Shown here piece by piece: positions 26,598 through 36,289 of a stretch of DNA of 64,000 nt. Source of the stretch: an uncultured Clostridia bacterium (GTDB taxonomy: Bacteria > Bacillota > Clostridia > Christensenellales > UBA3700); assembly GCA_937880755.1 (NCBI GenBank), contig CALGRX010000017.1:254870-318869 (forward strand). The letters run 5' to 3'. Under the pieces are notes generated by a model. That model searched no databases. It saw nothing but the letters and a program-made list of their open reading frames with translations, and was not told the DNA's origin. Each line of letters opens with the position of its first letter. Position 1 is the stretch's first letter. The position numbers were made by a program, and so were the translations under genes.

Positions 26598-29273
26598 ATG
26601 AACAAAAAGATTGCGACTTGTATAATATTACTATTGATAGTAGCGACTTGTCTATTGAGCGCGTGCGACGATACGACGGAAAAGACGTCGGAGCTTGACA
26701 CGCCGATATTAGACTACGACGGCGTTAGCCAAGTCGTATCTTGGAACGAAGTAGACAACGCAACCATGTACGTGGCAATTGTATGGAATAAGTCGCATGA
26801 TTTGGTACTGACCGCTACGCTCTATCCCGAAAACGCCCAAAACGGCAAACTATATCTCGAAGTTAAACTTGAAGTCGGACGGTATGAGGTGGAGGTATTG
26901 GTTTCTGCAGAGGGCTACAAGAGCGCGAGAGGCGTCTTGATACTAAATATTGACGGCGCAGACGACCATTTTCCACAAGAACCTGAAGATGAGAAGGGCG
27001 AAAACGTTACAGAGGATATCCTAGTCGATGAGGGCGGAGATTTGTTTTTGCCACAAGAGCTGTATTGCAAGAGTGGCGATAACAGCGATTTTGTGATAGA
27101 CTTTGCTCAAGGCGTGACGATAAACGCTATTTCCGCTACGGCGTTGGACGACAAATATACCGTGGACAACGAAGTCCACACGATAAGCATCTCTTCCGAG
27201 TGGACGAAAAACTTTTCTGTCGGCGCAAAGATTGCTTTGACGATAGAGTACGGCGTGGACAAAAGCATCAAGACCTATATCAACTTCGTCCAAGAATTGC
27301 CGTACACACTTTCTAACAACGTTATAACATATACCAAACTCAGCGGAACGGGATTTAAGGTAAAACTAGTCGAGGCGGAAAATAGCCTAGGCGTCGTAAA
27401 AAAAGTGGCTATTGACGACGTGATTTTGAGCAACAATTATATCAATTATTCTTCTACGAGCAACGCGTTGATTATACAAGAAAATCCCGTCCTCAAAGCC
27501 TTGAGCGTGGAAGAGCATACGTTGCAGGTTTATACCGATCGCGGGATGTCGACCGCCATACTCAAAGTGAGAGTGGGGTTGAAGTACGAGCCTTACGACG
27601 TAGTGATTGACTGCGACGAGAGCTATCCAAACGCCAAGATTAAGTGGAAGGACGACGCCGACGAGGAACAAAAGTATATAGTCGTGATAGACGACAAGTC
27701 GTATGATTCGGAAGAGTACGTCAGTCTATTCGACGGCAGAAGCTTTGACGCGACGGGGCTGATTGAGGTTGGAAGTCAGGTGCTAGTCAAAGCGGTAGTC
27801 GATAGATTTACTTATACTTCGCAGCCGGTGTATTGTTACGTTGACGTCAACGACGCCGTGCAACAAAAATATTTGAGCAAGACGTACGAGTTTTTGGGAC
27901 AAACGCACAACTATTATATCACAAACGAAGCCGAGATGAAGGACTTTTTGTACTTCTATCTATTGCATTACGATGAGTTTGACGATGCAAGCGTCGAGGC
28001 GGAGGGGTTAGATTATAGCGGTTATAAACAAGCCGACGTGTATTGGTCAATAGACGGAAGATTGCCACAGTCCAATCTATACGATACGGTGAGAGCTTAC
28101 TTCAATACCTTCCCCGAAGCTATGAGCATCAACCACAGTGTAATCAAAATAGGAGAGCAAGATAGTAACGAGGTAAGTATAATATTGTTGCTGAGAACCG
28201 ACATGGTACCAACGAGCGCCAACAGCAAGAGCGACCAGCTTTATTACGAATACACCGGCAAACAGGGACGATTTAGTAAGGTTGGACGCGATATCGACTA
28301 CGACGATTGGGCAATTAACAAGATAGAAAAAACCGCGTCGGTGTCTACCACTTACGAGCTATATATGGCCATGGAGAGAGGCTATAGACCGGTTCAAAAG
28401 ACGGGAAGCGACGCCGAGCGTATTTATAACAAAGCAAAATCCGTGCTGAGAGAAATAATAGACGACTCTATGGACGACTTCGATAAAGTGAGGGCTATAT
28501 ACGATTGGCTCTCTATCAACGTCATATACGACCATAAGTTGGCTAGTGATAGCTCAACCGTAACTCCCGGGTCAAAAAAATACTACGCCTTGTATGGCAA
28601 TGCGGCGTTTTATGCAGAGGGAGTCTTTGATAACGGGCTTGCCGTGTGCAACGGTATAGCAATAGCGTTTGATATATTGTGTAGGATAGAGGGTATCGAG
28701 TGTTACAAGGTTTTGGGCTGGGCAGGCGACGTATCGCACGCGTGGAATAAAGTCAAGCTAGGCGGATATTGGTATATATGCGATCCGACTTGGGCGAGCA
28801 AAGCCGTCGACTACGGCGATTATTACGTGGAATATCTGGTTGAGGACTATCTGCTGATGGACTGCGAAGAGTCCAAGCCGTACAAAGGCGGAAATCACTA
28901 CGAAAATACCTTTAGAAGCGGAGGTAGCGAACATTATGCGGGTGATACCAACTACGACGTGTACGCCAATACCTTGTTCGTGGATCACGTGGACGGTAGA
29001 GTTTACGACACCGTATTGACAGCACGGGACAAAACTTATATAGATAGGTTGTTGGAACTAATCGTAGACGATATAGACGGCGGTATGGATATAGGTGAGT
29101 ATAGAATAGGCGTAAAATGCTCGCAAACTAAATGGAATAATCTCTACGGCGTAAATGCCGTTAGCATTGACGGTGACGGATACAAGGTTAGTTTTGTCAA
29201 ACACCCTAGCGACAACTCTAAGGGGTTCTTGATTTTTGAAAAACAAATCGAGCCGTCGAAAGTAGTGGCGTAG
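26598..29273 (+). CDS. lipoprotein with a C-terminal transglutaminase-like domain
   Basis: 891-residue exported lipoprotein. The signal peptide ends in the lipobox LLSAC (Cys23). Residues 30-330 are beta-rich, Ig-like modules (DTPILDYDGVSQVVSW resembles fibronectin/bacterial Ig starts). The transglutaminase-like papain fold has a readable triad: Cys684 in GLAVCNGIA, His714 in VSHAWNKV and Asp729 in ICDPTW. Such domains in bacterial lipoproteins usually act as cysteine peptidases or cross-linkers at the cell surface; which applies here is unknown. The next gene follows after 15 bases and may be co-transcribed. Confidence 0.85.
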   Translation: MNKKIATCIILLLIVATCLLSACDDTTEKTSELDTPILDYDGVSQVVSWNEVDNATMYVAIVWNKSHDLVLTATLYPENAQNGKLYLEVKLEVGRYEVEVLVSAEGYKSARGVLILNIDGADDHFPQEPEDEKGENVTEDILVDEGGDLFLPQELYCKSGDNSDFVIDFAQGVTINAISATALDDKYTVDNEVHTISISSEWTKNFSVGAKIALTIEYGVDKSIKTYINFVQELPYTLSNNVITYTKLSGTGFKVKLVEAENSLGVVKKVAIDDVILSNNYINYSSTSNALIIQENPVLKALSVEEHTLQVYTDRGMSTAILKVRVGLKYEPYDVVIDCDESYPNAKIKWKDDADEEQKYIVVIDDKSYDSEEYVSLFDGRSFDATGLIEVGSQVLVKAVVDRFTYTSQPVYCYVDVNDAVQQKYLSKTYEFLGQTHNYYITNEAEMKDFLYFYLLHYDEFDDASVEAEGLDYSGYKQADVYWSIDGRLPQSNLYDTVRAYFNTFPEAMSINHSVIKIGEQDSNEVSIILLLRTDMVPTSANSKSDQLYYEYTGKQGRFSKVGRDIDYDDWAINKIEKTASVSTTYELYMAMERGYRPVQKTGSDAERIYNKAKSVLREIIDDSMDDFDKVRAIYDWLSINVIYDHKLASDSSTVTPGSKKYYALYGNAAFYAEGVFDNGLAVCNGIAIAFDILCRIEGIECYKVLGWAGDVSHAWNKVKLGGYWYICDPTWASKAVDYGDYYVEYLVEDYLLMDCEESKPYKGGNHYENTFRSGGSEHYAGDTNYDVYANTLFVDHVDGRVYDTVLTARDKTYIDRLLELIVDDIDGGMDIGEYRIGVKCSQTKWNNLYGVNAVSIDGDGYKVSFVKHPSDNSKGFLIFEKQIEPSKVVA

Positions 29274-29288
29274 ATTATGAGGTGAGAG

Positions 29289-29876
29289 ATGGAAAGCAAT
29301 AGAAAAATAAGGCGCAAAAGTTTTTTTGATAATCTAAAGCAATGCGTAAAGCATAACCAAGCCAAGCGCAACTTTGCCGAGCAGTATTACGAGGTGTGCG
29401 AGGACGAGTCGGTGAGAATAAGAGTCAACGGAAGTGGCGGCGTGTTTTCGCAACTAGGCGGTAAAGGCGACCTTGACGACGGAGTGATAGGCTATATAGA
29501 GGATAAAGCCTACTACGTGCCTATAGATAGACCGCTTAAGATTTGCTTTGAGGGTGTGGCTAAAGAGGATAGACAAGCCGTGGAAGACGCTTATAAAAAG
29601 TATTTTAATCTAAAATTTAACGACAAATGCCTTGACCTCAAGATTTGTAATATCAAGTCGATTGCTTTGATGCTGATAGGTATAGCGTTTTTGGCGTTGG
29701 GCATAGTCGTGGAAAAATTTTTGCCTATTATGCTACTCAGCGAAATACTCACCGTGGCGGCGTCTTTCTCGATGTGGGAAAGCGTGGACTTCTTTCTTTT
29801 GGTGCGCACTAATGTCAAAACCGAAAAGCTTGATACGGCGCAGCTACTATTAGCTAAGATAGAATTTGAAGACTAA
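29289..29876 (+). CDS. unknown protein with two C-terminal membrane segments
   Basis: 195 residues, not recognised. The first 30 residues are strongly basic (ESNRKIRRKSFFDNLKQCVK). A soluble region follows, including GKGDLDDGVIGYIEDKAYYV, then two hydrophobic segments at about 120-140 and 142-165. A GGTGAG element precedes the ATG. It begins 15 bases after the transglutaminase-like lipoprotein, so the two may work together at the membrane; this is inference from position only. Confidence 0.65.
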   Translation: MESNRKIRRKSFFDNLKQCVKHNQAKRNFAEQYYEVCEDESVRIRVNGSGGVFSQLGGKGDLDDGVIGYIEDKAYYVPIDRPLKICFEGVAKEDRQAVEDAYKKYFNLKFNDKCLDLKICNIKSIALMLIGIAFLALGIVVEKFLPIMLLSEILTVAASFSMWESVDFFLLVRTNVKTEKLDTAQLLLAKIEFED

Positions 29877-29951
29877 AAGATATTAGGCGAAAGTTTAGTA
29901 ATCTTCGTCGACGATTTGAAGAGGTAAACACAAACCGTAAATAGTGAGAAA

Positions 29952-29999
29952 AAATATAGTGGTCATCGCAACACCGAATGAAACGACAGCCACTATTTT
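29952..29999 (-). terminator. probable terminator after tRNA-Arg
   Basis: On the minus strand AAAATAGTGG, a loop of about 27 bases, then CCACTATATTTTTT. The long loop makes it a weaker candidate. Confidence 0.5.
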
Positions 30000-30032
30000 G
30001 GAAAAATTACCCAACCTATTGGCGGGCAATTG

Positions 30033-30109
30033 TGGTGCACCCAAAGAGACTCGAACTCCCAACCTTTCGGTCCGTAGCCGAACGCTCTATCCAATTGAGC
30101 TATGAGTGC
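30033..30109 (-). tRNA. tRNA-Arg (anticodon ACG)
   Basis: Acceptor GCACTCA pairs with TGGGTGC, followed by discriminator A and an encoded CCA. The D arm AGCTCAATTGGATAGAGC and the T loop TTCGAGTC are present. Anticodon loop CTACGGA gives ACG, normally A-to-I edited by TadA to read CGN. Confidence 0.97.
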
Positions 30110-30141
30110 ACGCATATAGGTCAAATGCTATTTGCTATATT

Positions 30142-30170
30142 ATTATAAGTTCAACAATTTTATTTGTCAA
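30142..30170 (-). promoter_or_regulatory. consensus promoter of tRNA-Arg
   Basis: On the minus strand TTGACA (30170-30165), 17 bases, TATAAT (30147-30142). Exact consensus. Confidence 0.88.
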
Positions 30171-30216
30171 TTGATTTTATCTTTTCAAAAGCCAAAAAAT
30201 ATGATAATCTAAACGT

Positions 30217-30954
30217 ATGGACGTTATGCTAAACGAAAACGAAAGACTCGACGACTTGGAATATAAGGGGTTGAGGCTTATTCAAGACAAAAACGGCTAC
30301 TGTTTTACTTCCGACGCGGTATTGCTTGCCAACCTGGTGAGAGCGGGCAAAAACGACGTTGTGGTTGACTTTGGGTGCGGAAACGGCGTCGTGGCTATAT
30401 TGGTGGCGGGCAAGACGACGGCAAAGAGCGTGGTGGGAATAGAGATGCAAGAGTGCGCCTACGAGCTTGCAGTGCGCAACGTAGAGCTCAACGCAATGCA
30501 AGACAGAATAAGACTAATCAACGATGATATCATCAACGCCGACAGAGTGCTCGGCAAAGAGAGCGTGAGCGTGGTGGTGTGCAATCCGCCGTATTTTGAA
30601 AAGGATAGCGGACAAAAGAGAGTTAGCGAGAGTGTGGCGTTGTCAAGACACGAGAGTACTTGCAATCTCGACGATATCGTTACCAAAGCGAGCGAAGTGT
30701 TGAAATACGGCGGTAAACTATGGATGATACACAAGTGCGAGAGAATGGCTGAGGTACTCACTTCGATGAGCAATCACAACCTTGAACCCAAAAAGGTAAC
30801 TTTGATATATCCAAAAGCTAACAAAATACCTGATACTTTCGTGGTTGAAGGCAAAAAATCTTCTGCCTCGGGAATGAAGGTTGATAGCATAGTCGTATAC
30901 GACCAAGATGGCAATATGACCGAGCAAGCCAAGAGGTTGTACAACAAATTGTAA
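30217..30954 (+). CDS. TrmN6-like tRNA (adenine-N6) methyltransferase
   Basis: 245-residue SAM-dependent methyltransferase. VDFGCGNGVVAIL (about residues 50-62) is the SAM-binding motif I, and VVCNPPYF (about 122-129) is the NPPY active-site motif for methylating an amino nitrogen of adenine. The family modifies A37 of tRNA1(Val) in E. coli. The N terminus NERLDDLEYKGLRLIQDKNGYCF fits this YfiC group. No Shine-Dalgarno is obvious before the ATG, and a GATAAT at 30203-30208 ends eight bases from it, so it may also be leaderless, although no good -35 was found. Divergent from tRNA-Arg. Confidence 0.85.
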   Translation: MDVMLNENERLDDLEYKGLRLIQDKNGYCFTSDAVLLANLVRAGKNDVVVDFGCGNGVVAILVAGKTTAKSVVGIEMQECAYELAVRNVELNAMQDRIRLINDDIINADRVLGKESVSVVVCNPPYFEKDSGQKRVSESVALSRHESTCNLDDIVTKASEVLKYGGKLWMIHKCERMAEVLTSMSNHNLEPKKVTLIYPKANKIPDTFVVEGKKSSASGMKVDSIVVYDQDGNMTEQAKRLYNKL

Positions 30955-30962
30955 TCAAAAAA

Positions 30963-30978
30963 GTCGATACGTGTCGAC
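30963..30978. repeat. dispersed palindromic motif
   Basis: GTCGATACGTGTCGAC, eight bases after the methyltransferase stop and followed by AAAAAG. It could also act as a short hairpin. Confidence 0.5.
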
Positions 30979-31067
30979 AAAAAGCGCCAACCGACGCAGA
31001 TATGCACTTGGATTGAAGCGCTCGTTAGAAAAAATCGGACAAATTTTGACTTAATATTTGACGGATA

Positions 31068-31096
31068 TTGCACATCGGCGACATATGTGATACAAT
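31068..31096 (+). promoter_or_regulatory. promoter of the two-component operon
   Basis: TTGCAC (31068-31073), 17 bases, TACAAT (31091-31096). GGAAGAGGGG then serves as ribosome site for the regulator. Confidence 0.7.
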
Positions 31097-31121
31097 ATTG
31101 ATATAAAGGAAGAGGGGAATT

Positions 31122-31784
31122 ATGCTTAATATTTTGGTCGTAGACGACGACAAAGAGTTGCTAAACGGAATCGCGAGAGAATTGTCTGTCAATTACAACG
31201 TGACGACAGCCGACAACGGCGCAATAGCGTTGGATATTGTAGAAAGACAAAAGTTTGATTGCGTGCTCATAGATATAGTTATGCCACAAATCAACGGCTA
31301 TGAGTTTTGCAGAGCGTTGAGAGAAAGAATGGATTGCACGATAATTTTTATGTCGTGTCTTACCGAAGCCGAGACGGTGGGTAAGTGCTTTGAATTGGGC
31401 GCGGACGACTTTATAAGCAAGCCTTTCGGATTTGGCGAGCTCAAAGCCCGTATCAATGCTCGCACCAGCAACGCCGTAAGGAGCGAATTGGTGTACGGCG
31501 ACCTCGTCATAGACAACGTGCGCAATAGAGTAACTTATAAGAAAAATCCTATCGTGCTAACCAATATCGAATACGATTTGCTTTACTTTTTGGCGTTACA
31601 CCCCGACGAACCGTATAACAAAGAAGATTTGTATCACCAAATTTGGAAACAAGATTCGCTCGACAGTACGCACACCGTTCAAGCGCATATCTTCACTTTG
31701 AGAAAAAAATTGCAAGAAAAAACTCAAAAAGATTACATAACAACCTTTTGGAAAAAAGGCTACTTCTTCAATCCGAAGGCGTAA
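31122..31784 (+). CDS. OmpR/PhoB-family response regulator
   Basis: 220-residue DNA-binding regulator. The receiver domain has acidic residues Asp8-Asp10 (VVDDDKE), the phospho-acceptor Asp51 (VLIDIVMP) and the conserved Lys in ISKPFG. The C-terminal winged helix covers about 125-220 (ILTNIEYDLLYFLALHP, QAHIFTLRKKL). It is followed after ten bases by its likely partner kinase. The signal and the target genes cannot be read from sequence. Confidence 0.93.
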   Translation: MLNILVVDDDKELLNGIARELSVNYNVTTADNGAIALDIVERQKFDCVLIDIVMPQINGYEFCRALRERMDCTIIFMSCLTEAETVGKCFELGADDFISKPFGFGELKARINARTSNAVRSELVYGDLVIDNVRNRVTYKKNPIVLTNIEYDLLYFLALHPDEPYNKEDLYHQIWKQDSLDSTHTVQAHIFTLRKKLQEKTQKDYITTFWKKGYFFNPKA

Positions 31785-31794
31785 ATGTTAGATT

Positions 31795-33885
31795 ATGACA
31801 AGGCGAGGTATTAGAACGAACAAGACTATTGACGTCAGACGGGCGCTTAGCTTTCCTATATGGGCGTTGGTCGTAGGTTTGGCTGTAGCCTTGTTTTTTG
31901 TTTTGTTCTATTTTGACAATATCTACGCCAATAAAGTCGACGTGTCGCAAGCGCAGTACTCGGACGGAAAGTTAATTATTACCGACAAAGAGTTGCTAGA
32001 ACAGGCGACTCCGCTGGACGAATGGGAATATTTTGCCGATTGTTCTTCTTACGGGGACTATTGTTTTCGCTATGACGGCAAGATTGTCAACACGGGTGAC
32101 GACTCAACGTATCTAAGCAAGGATAGTACCCAAGCCGCAACTTACGCTTTGTCCATAGTCAACGAAACCAAAACTCACTCCGACCTAGCAATTACTCTAT
32201 ACGTGCCACCCGTCAACAGTGCGTGTTGGCTCTTTGTCAACGGCGAATACGTGCAAGGCTCGGGCGACGTGGGCAATAGCTACAAGCCTTACGCCATCGG
32301 ACAGCAAATCAACTTTACACTAGAATACAAAGAAAAAGTGGAAATCGTCATCATTGCCGAAAACCGTTCTTGCTTCGAGGGAGGTATTACTTCGCCTCCT
32401 ATGATAGGCAAAAGCGGAAGGATAGTGGGTATGATAAATATCAAAAACATTATCAGACTGACTACCATTTTGTATACGGCTTTTCTCAGTGCAATAGCTA
32501 TTTGGGTGTTTGTTTCTTCTAAAGACAAGGCATTTTTGTGGCTTGGCATTATGAGCTTTACATTTGCGGTGGCTGTGTCCGACGTGTTGGTTGCCAACAT
32601 CGGTACAAGTATGGTGTGGGCAAAAGAGATAATATTGGAACTTGCCAAGACTATATGGGGTCTATATCTGGTATTTACTTGTTCTAGCATAATAAGTAGG
32701 TCGAAGACGTCGTTGGTGGCGCGATACGTGGCGGTGGGAATTAACGCGCTTGCCGTGCTATTGATATGTCTAGTCAAACCGTTTACAGGTTATCTAAACC
32801 ATGTGATAGATATATACAAGGGCGTGGTAATGATTATCAATATTTTGTATATTTGCATCCACGCTCTGGTGCATTATATCAGAAGTCGCAAGAGCTATAT
32901 CACCATACTCAGCTCTTCGGTGCTTTTTGCGTCGATAATATTCGAGATTTTTGCCAAAGGCGCATACTTGCCTATGTATACGCTGGGACCGTTTGAGTGG
33001 GGCTGTTTGATAATGCTTATACTAATGTCTATCCGCACGATAAATCAAATGATTATTATGTCTAAGCGCAACCTGCAGTTCAACGAAAACCTCATGCAAG
33101 AAGTGCAAAAACAAACGGCTAAGATAGAGAGCTTGCTCAAAGAACAAAAGGAATTTACTTCCATGGTGGTGCACGACCTAAAAGCACCGCTTGCTTCTAT
33201 CAAAATGATGCTGTCGCAAGTGAATGCACCGCACAACGATATTGACGCGATGGACGCTATGATCAACAATATCGACCTCAAAATCATGGCAATGACCGAC
33301 AATATCACTACTCTTCAAAACTTCAACGCTTTGGATATGACCGACGAACAATATCAGTTGATAGAATTAGGGGAATTTTTGCAAGGCATATGCGACTTTA
33401 TAAGACCCGACGCCGACGTGGAGGGCATAAATCTACAATTCCGTAGACGCAAAAAAGCCATGTACGTATACGCACCTGTCAAAAAATTGACGCGCGCTAT
33501 AGAAAATATTATATTCAACTCGATATCCTTTTGTGGGGAGGACGACGTAATCAAAGTCAAATATAGTAGCAAAATTGATTGCAATCAAATCGTCGTATCC
33601 GATACGGGTTGCGGAATTTCACCACAGGCTTTGCCACATATTTTTGACAAATTTTATAGTGAAAGAAGTATGTCGTCATCGACTTTTAAGGGCGACGGAT
33701 TGGGACTGTACTTCGTCAAAATGTTGATGGAAAGCATAGGCGGTAAGGTTTCGGCTAAGTCGTGGCTCAAGTCGGGCACGGATATAATCATTGACCTACC
33801 TAAGGCGGAAGCGCCTATGACCGACCTTGCCGGTCAAGACTTGTCAAGTGATATTGATAATGAGGAAAAAGAGGAAGAGATATAG
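31795..33885 (+). CDS. membrane sensor histidine kinase with 7TMR-DISM-like sensor
   Basis: 696 residues. TM1 is at about 22-44, then an extracytoplasmic beta-rich domain to about 215, then about seven hydrophobic segments to about 420: the layout of 7TMR-DISM receptors. A short coiled coil leads into the HisKA domain with phospho-acceptor His460 (MVVHDLKAPLAS). HATPase_c follows with the N box NIIFNSISF, DTGCGIS and GDGLGLYFVKML. Receptors of this type often sense carbohydrate-like ligands, but the ligand is unknown. There is no clear Shine-Dalgarno directly before the ATG; the regulator stop lies ten bases upstream. Confidence 0.92.
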   Translation: MTRRGIRTNKTIDVRRALSFPIWALVVGLAVALFFVLFYFDNIYANKVDVSQAQYSDGKLIITDKELLEQATPLDEWEYFADCSSYGDYCFRYDGKIVNTGDDSTYLSKDSTQAATYALSIVNETKTHSDLAITLYVPPVNSACWLFVNGEYVQGSGDVGNSYKPYAIGQQINFTLEYKEKVEIVIIAENRSCFEGGITSPPMIGKSGRIVGMINIKNIIRLTTILYTAFLSAIAIWVFVSSKDKAFLWLGIMSFTFAVAVSDVLVANIGTSMVWAKEIILELAKTIWGLYLVFTCSSIISRSKTSLVARYVAVGINALAVLLICLVKPFTGYLNHVIDIYKGVVMIINILYICIHALVHYIRSRKSYITILSSSVLFASIIFEIFAKGAYLPMYTLGPFEWGCLIMLILMSIRTINQMIIMSKRNLQFNENLMQEVQKQTAKIESLLKEQKEFTSMVVHDLKAPLASIKMMLSQVNAPHNDIDAMDAMINNIDLKIMAMTDNITTLQNFNALDMTDEQYQLIELGEFLQGICDFIRPDADVEGINLQFRRRKKAMYVYAPVKKLTRAIENIIFNSISFCGEDDVIKVKYSSKIDCNQIVVSDTGCGISPQALPHIFDKFYSERSMSSSTFKGDGLGLYFVKMLMESIGGKVSAKSWLKSGTDIIIDLPKAEAPMTDLAGQDLSSDIDNEEKEEEI

Positions 33886-33952
33886 GACGAAAATAGCTAA
33901 ACGTATTATTTGACCTTAAGGTATGGATAATATTTGCTATCCAACTAAATAC

Positions 33953-33987
33953 AAAAGAGCAACCTTGAGATATTAGGTTGCTCTTTT
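33953..33987. terminator. bidirectional terminator between the kinase and aminotransferase genes
   Basis: AAAAGAGCAACCT, loop, AGGTTGCTCTTTT. The genes on either side converge on it, and A/T runs on both sides suit both directions. Confidence 0.88.
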
Positions 33988-34060
33988 ATGTATTGATATT
34001 TTCTCTTTTATAGCTTTTGAGATTTTTGGCTTTTGATTTGGTTACATAAGTGCAAAAATA

Positions 34061-35323
34061 TTATCTCAAATATTGCTTGATTATCGCACTATAAGTGTCG
34101 ATGACGTATTGCACTTGCTCGTCGGTGAGAAGGGTGTGCAAAGGAAGTGTGATTTCGCTAGCGTAACGGGCGTAGGCGTTAGGGTAGTCCTCGATATCAA
34201 AGCCCATCGTTTTGTACGCCGTGTGCATAGGGAGCGGCTTGTAGTGTACGTTGCACGAAACTCCTGCCTCAGCCATTTTGACGATGATTTCTCTACGCTC
34301 TTCGTCGCTCACGTTAAGTAGATTGGTGATATATAGATGTCCCGATGAGGAATAGTCGTCGGTGTAGTGAGGCAAGACTTGGACCCCCAAAGGCTTGAGT
34401 GCCTTGTCGTACGCCTCGATAATCTCACGTCTTCTTCGCAAAAGACTAGGGTAACGGCCGAATTGGGCAAGCCCAATAGACGCCATTATGTCGGTGAGAT
34501 TGCACTTGTACCAAGGCGCGACGATGTCGTATTCCCACATTCCAGGTTTGTTTTTGTTGAGTGCGTCCTTGCTCTGTCCGTGTAATGAGAGCAGTTGCAA
34601 AGTGTGATATAACTCGTCGTCGTCCACGCCGTCGATACCTTTCCACGTCAAGCAACCGCCTTCGCCGGTGGTAAAGTTTTTGACCGCGTGCCAGCTAAAT
34701 GACGAAAAGTCGGCAACGTTGCCTATCATTTTGCCATGCCACTCAGAGCCAAAGGCGTGTGCGGTGTCAGCCATAACGGCAACTCTACCCATTGCCCTTT
34801 GGATATCGTTGGACGGGGTGAATAGCAATTTTTTCCTATCCACAATATCAAAAATCTTGTCGTAGTCGCAAGGCACTCCGCCAAGGTCAACGGGGACGAT
34901 AGCCTTGGTGTGCTCGTTGATTAACCTCTCTACGGCGTCGTAGTCCATCTCCAAAGAGTCCTTTTGTACGTCGACTATCACGAGTTTTGCCCCAACGTGG
35001 CACACTACCGAAGCAGTTGCGGTGTAGGTGTATGCGGGTACGATAACTTCGTCGTCTCTACTGCCTCCCGCATTAGCACCGATACCCATAAGGCGCAACG
35101 CCATCTCTTGACAAGCCGTCTGACTATTGAGCGCAACGCATCTCGGCGTGCCTTTTTCCGTGCGACCAACGCCAATCCAATCTGCAATTTTTTTCTCCAA
35201 CAGCTTGGTTTTAGGTCCCGTGGTTATCCAACCCGAACGCAACGTGTCGGCAACTTCGGCTATCTCTTCTTCTCCCACGTCGGGTGGGGAAAATGGTATA
35301 TTCATTTTTGGTACTTCTGCCAT
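34061..35323 (-). CDS. DegT/DnrJ/EryC1/StrS-family PLP aminotransferase
   Basis: 420-residue sugar aminotransferase fold that adds an amino group to a keto-sugar nucleotide. IPFSPPDVGEEEIAEVADTL and SGWITTGPKTKLLEK are the family start. The PLP Schiff-base residue is Lys215 in SWHAVKNFTTGEGG. Nearest functional types are ArnB/PseC/WecE-like enzymes of envelope glycan synthesis. No other sugar-nucleotide genes are adjacent, so the product is unknown. AGGAG stands before the ATG at 35323. Confidence 0.9.
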   Translation of the reverse strand: MAEVPKMNIPFSPPDVGEEEIAEVADTLRSGWITTGPKTKLLEKKIADWIGVGRTEKGTPRCVALNSQTACQEMALRLMGIGANAGGSRDDEVIVPAYTYTATASVVCHVGAKLVIVDVQKDSLEMDYDAVERLINEHTKAIVPVDLGGVPCDYDKIFDIVDRKKLLFTPSNDIQRAMGRVAVMADTAHAFGSEWHGKMIGNVADFSSFSWHAVKNFTTGEGGCLTWKGIDGVDDDELYHTLQLLSLHGQSKDALNKNKPGMWEYDIVAPWYKCNLTDIMASIGLAQFGRYPSLLRRRREIIEAYDKALKPLGVQVLPHYTDDYSSSGHLYITNLLNVSDEERREIIVKMAEAGVSCNVHYKPLPMHTAYKTMGFDIEDYPNAYARYASEITLPLHTLLTDEQVQYVIDTYSAIIKQYLR

Positions 35324-35361
35324 AATGCACTCCTATAATGTATGTAAATTCTTACTTAAAT

Positions 35362-35390
35362 ATTATAAGGCACATAGCGAGTGTTGTCAA
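35362..35390 (-). promoter_or_regulatory. consensus promoter of the aminotransferase gene
   Basis: On the minus strand TTGACA (35390-35385), 17 bases, TATAAT (35367-35362). Apart from this and the TetR promoter, nothing is seen in the 307-base gap 35324-35630. Confidence 0.85.
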
Positions 35391-35551
35391 TATTGGATAG
35401 GTATATATCAATTATGTATTTGTAGAAAGTAAGTAGTGCAAGTGGTTATAGGTATACGTGAATTACAAAGCCCAAAGTGTGATTGGCTTGCAAATACTGA
35501 GTGTGAATATGGAATCAACAGAAAAAATTATGATTATTTGCTGCAAACTTA

Positions 35552-35610
35552 TTGACAATTATCGTATAGGGCGTTAATATTAAAACAACCGTTCTAGAAC
35601 AAGCGTTCTA
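35552..35610 (+). promoter_or_regulatory. promoter and probable TetR operator
   Basis: TTGACA (35552-35557), 17 bases, TAATAT (35575-35580). Just downstream is GTTCTAGAAC (35591-35600), a perfect palindrome, and a further GTTCTA half at 35605-35610. This fits autorepression by the TetR protein encoded next. Confidence 0.65.
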
Positions 35611-35630
35611 AATAAATAAGGGTGTGAATA

Positions 35631-36275
35631 ATGCCAAAGAAACCTAAGTTTACAAGACAAGAAATAATAGACACGGCTTACGAACTCGTAAGAGAGGAGG
35701 GCAAGAATAATTTGGTCGCCAGAAATCTTGCTAAAAGGCTGAATTCTGCTTGCTCTCCGATATTTACCCTGTTTGAGAGTATGGACGAAGTAAAGCAAGA
35801 GGTTCTAAAAAAGGCTAAAGCCGACTTTGTCGATAGCCTCAAGCAAAGCCTGAGTTACTTCCCGATTTTTAAGGAATTCGTACTTAGATACGTTAGATTT
35901 GCAATAGAAAATCCCAACGTGTATCTACTTTTGTTTGAAGTGCGCAATAGCATAGGTATGGAAGATATTTTGAGTGATTTTGCCGACGTGATAGAGCCGA
36001 TTTTGGATGGTATTCAAAAGACCTTTGATTTGAATAGAGAAGAAAGTAAATATCTTTGCGACCATATGATAATTACCGCCAACGGTATGGCGACGTTGCT
36101 TACAACGGAAAAGATCAAATACTCCGAGGCTGAGATAGGCAAGTATATGAGCGAAACGTGTATAGGTATGGTGCTTATACTAAAGACCAAAGACGGCAAG
36201 TTGGACGTGGACGTTGCTAAGAAAATGGCAAACTCGATAGACAAAATGCCCGTCAGAATAGATACACAATCATAA
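35631..36275 (+). CDS. TetR/AcrR-family transcriptional regulator
   Basis: 214 residues. The N-terminal helix-turn-helix (about 8-53) reads TRQEIIDTAYELVREEGKNN and then LVARNLAKRLNSACSPIF. The remainder is an alpha-helical ligand/dimer domain. It heads a rightward cluster with a flavodoxin, a broken lipoprotein and an ABC exporter, which it probably represses together with itself. The ligand is unknown. Confidence 0.88.
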   Translation: MPKKPKFTRQEIIDTAYELVREEGKNNLVARNLAKRLNSACSPIFTLFESMDEVKQEVLKKAKADFVDSLKQSLSYFPIFKEFVLRYVRFAIENPNVYLLLFEVRNSIGMEDILSDFADVIEPILDGIQKTFDLNREESKYLCDHMIITANGMATLLTTEKIKYSEAEIGKYMSETCIGMVLILKTKDGKLDVDVAKKMANSIDKMPVRIDTQS

Positions 36276-36289
36276 GAGGAGATATAGAG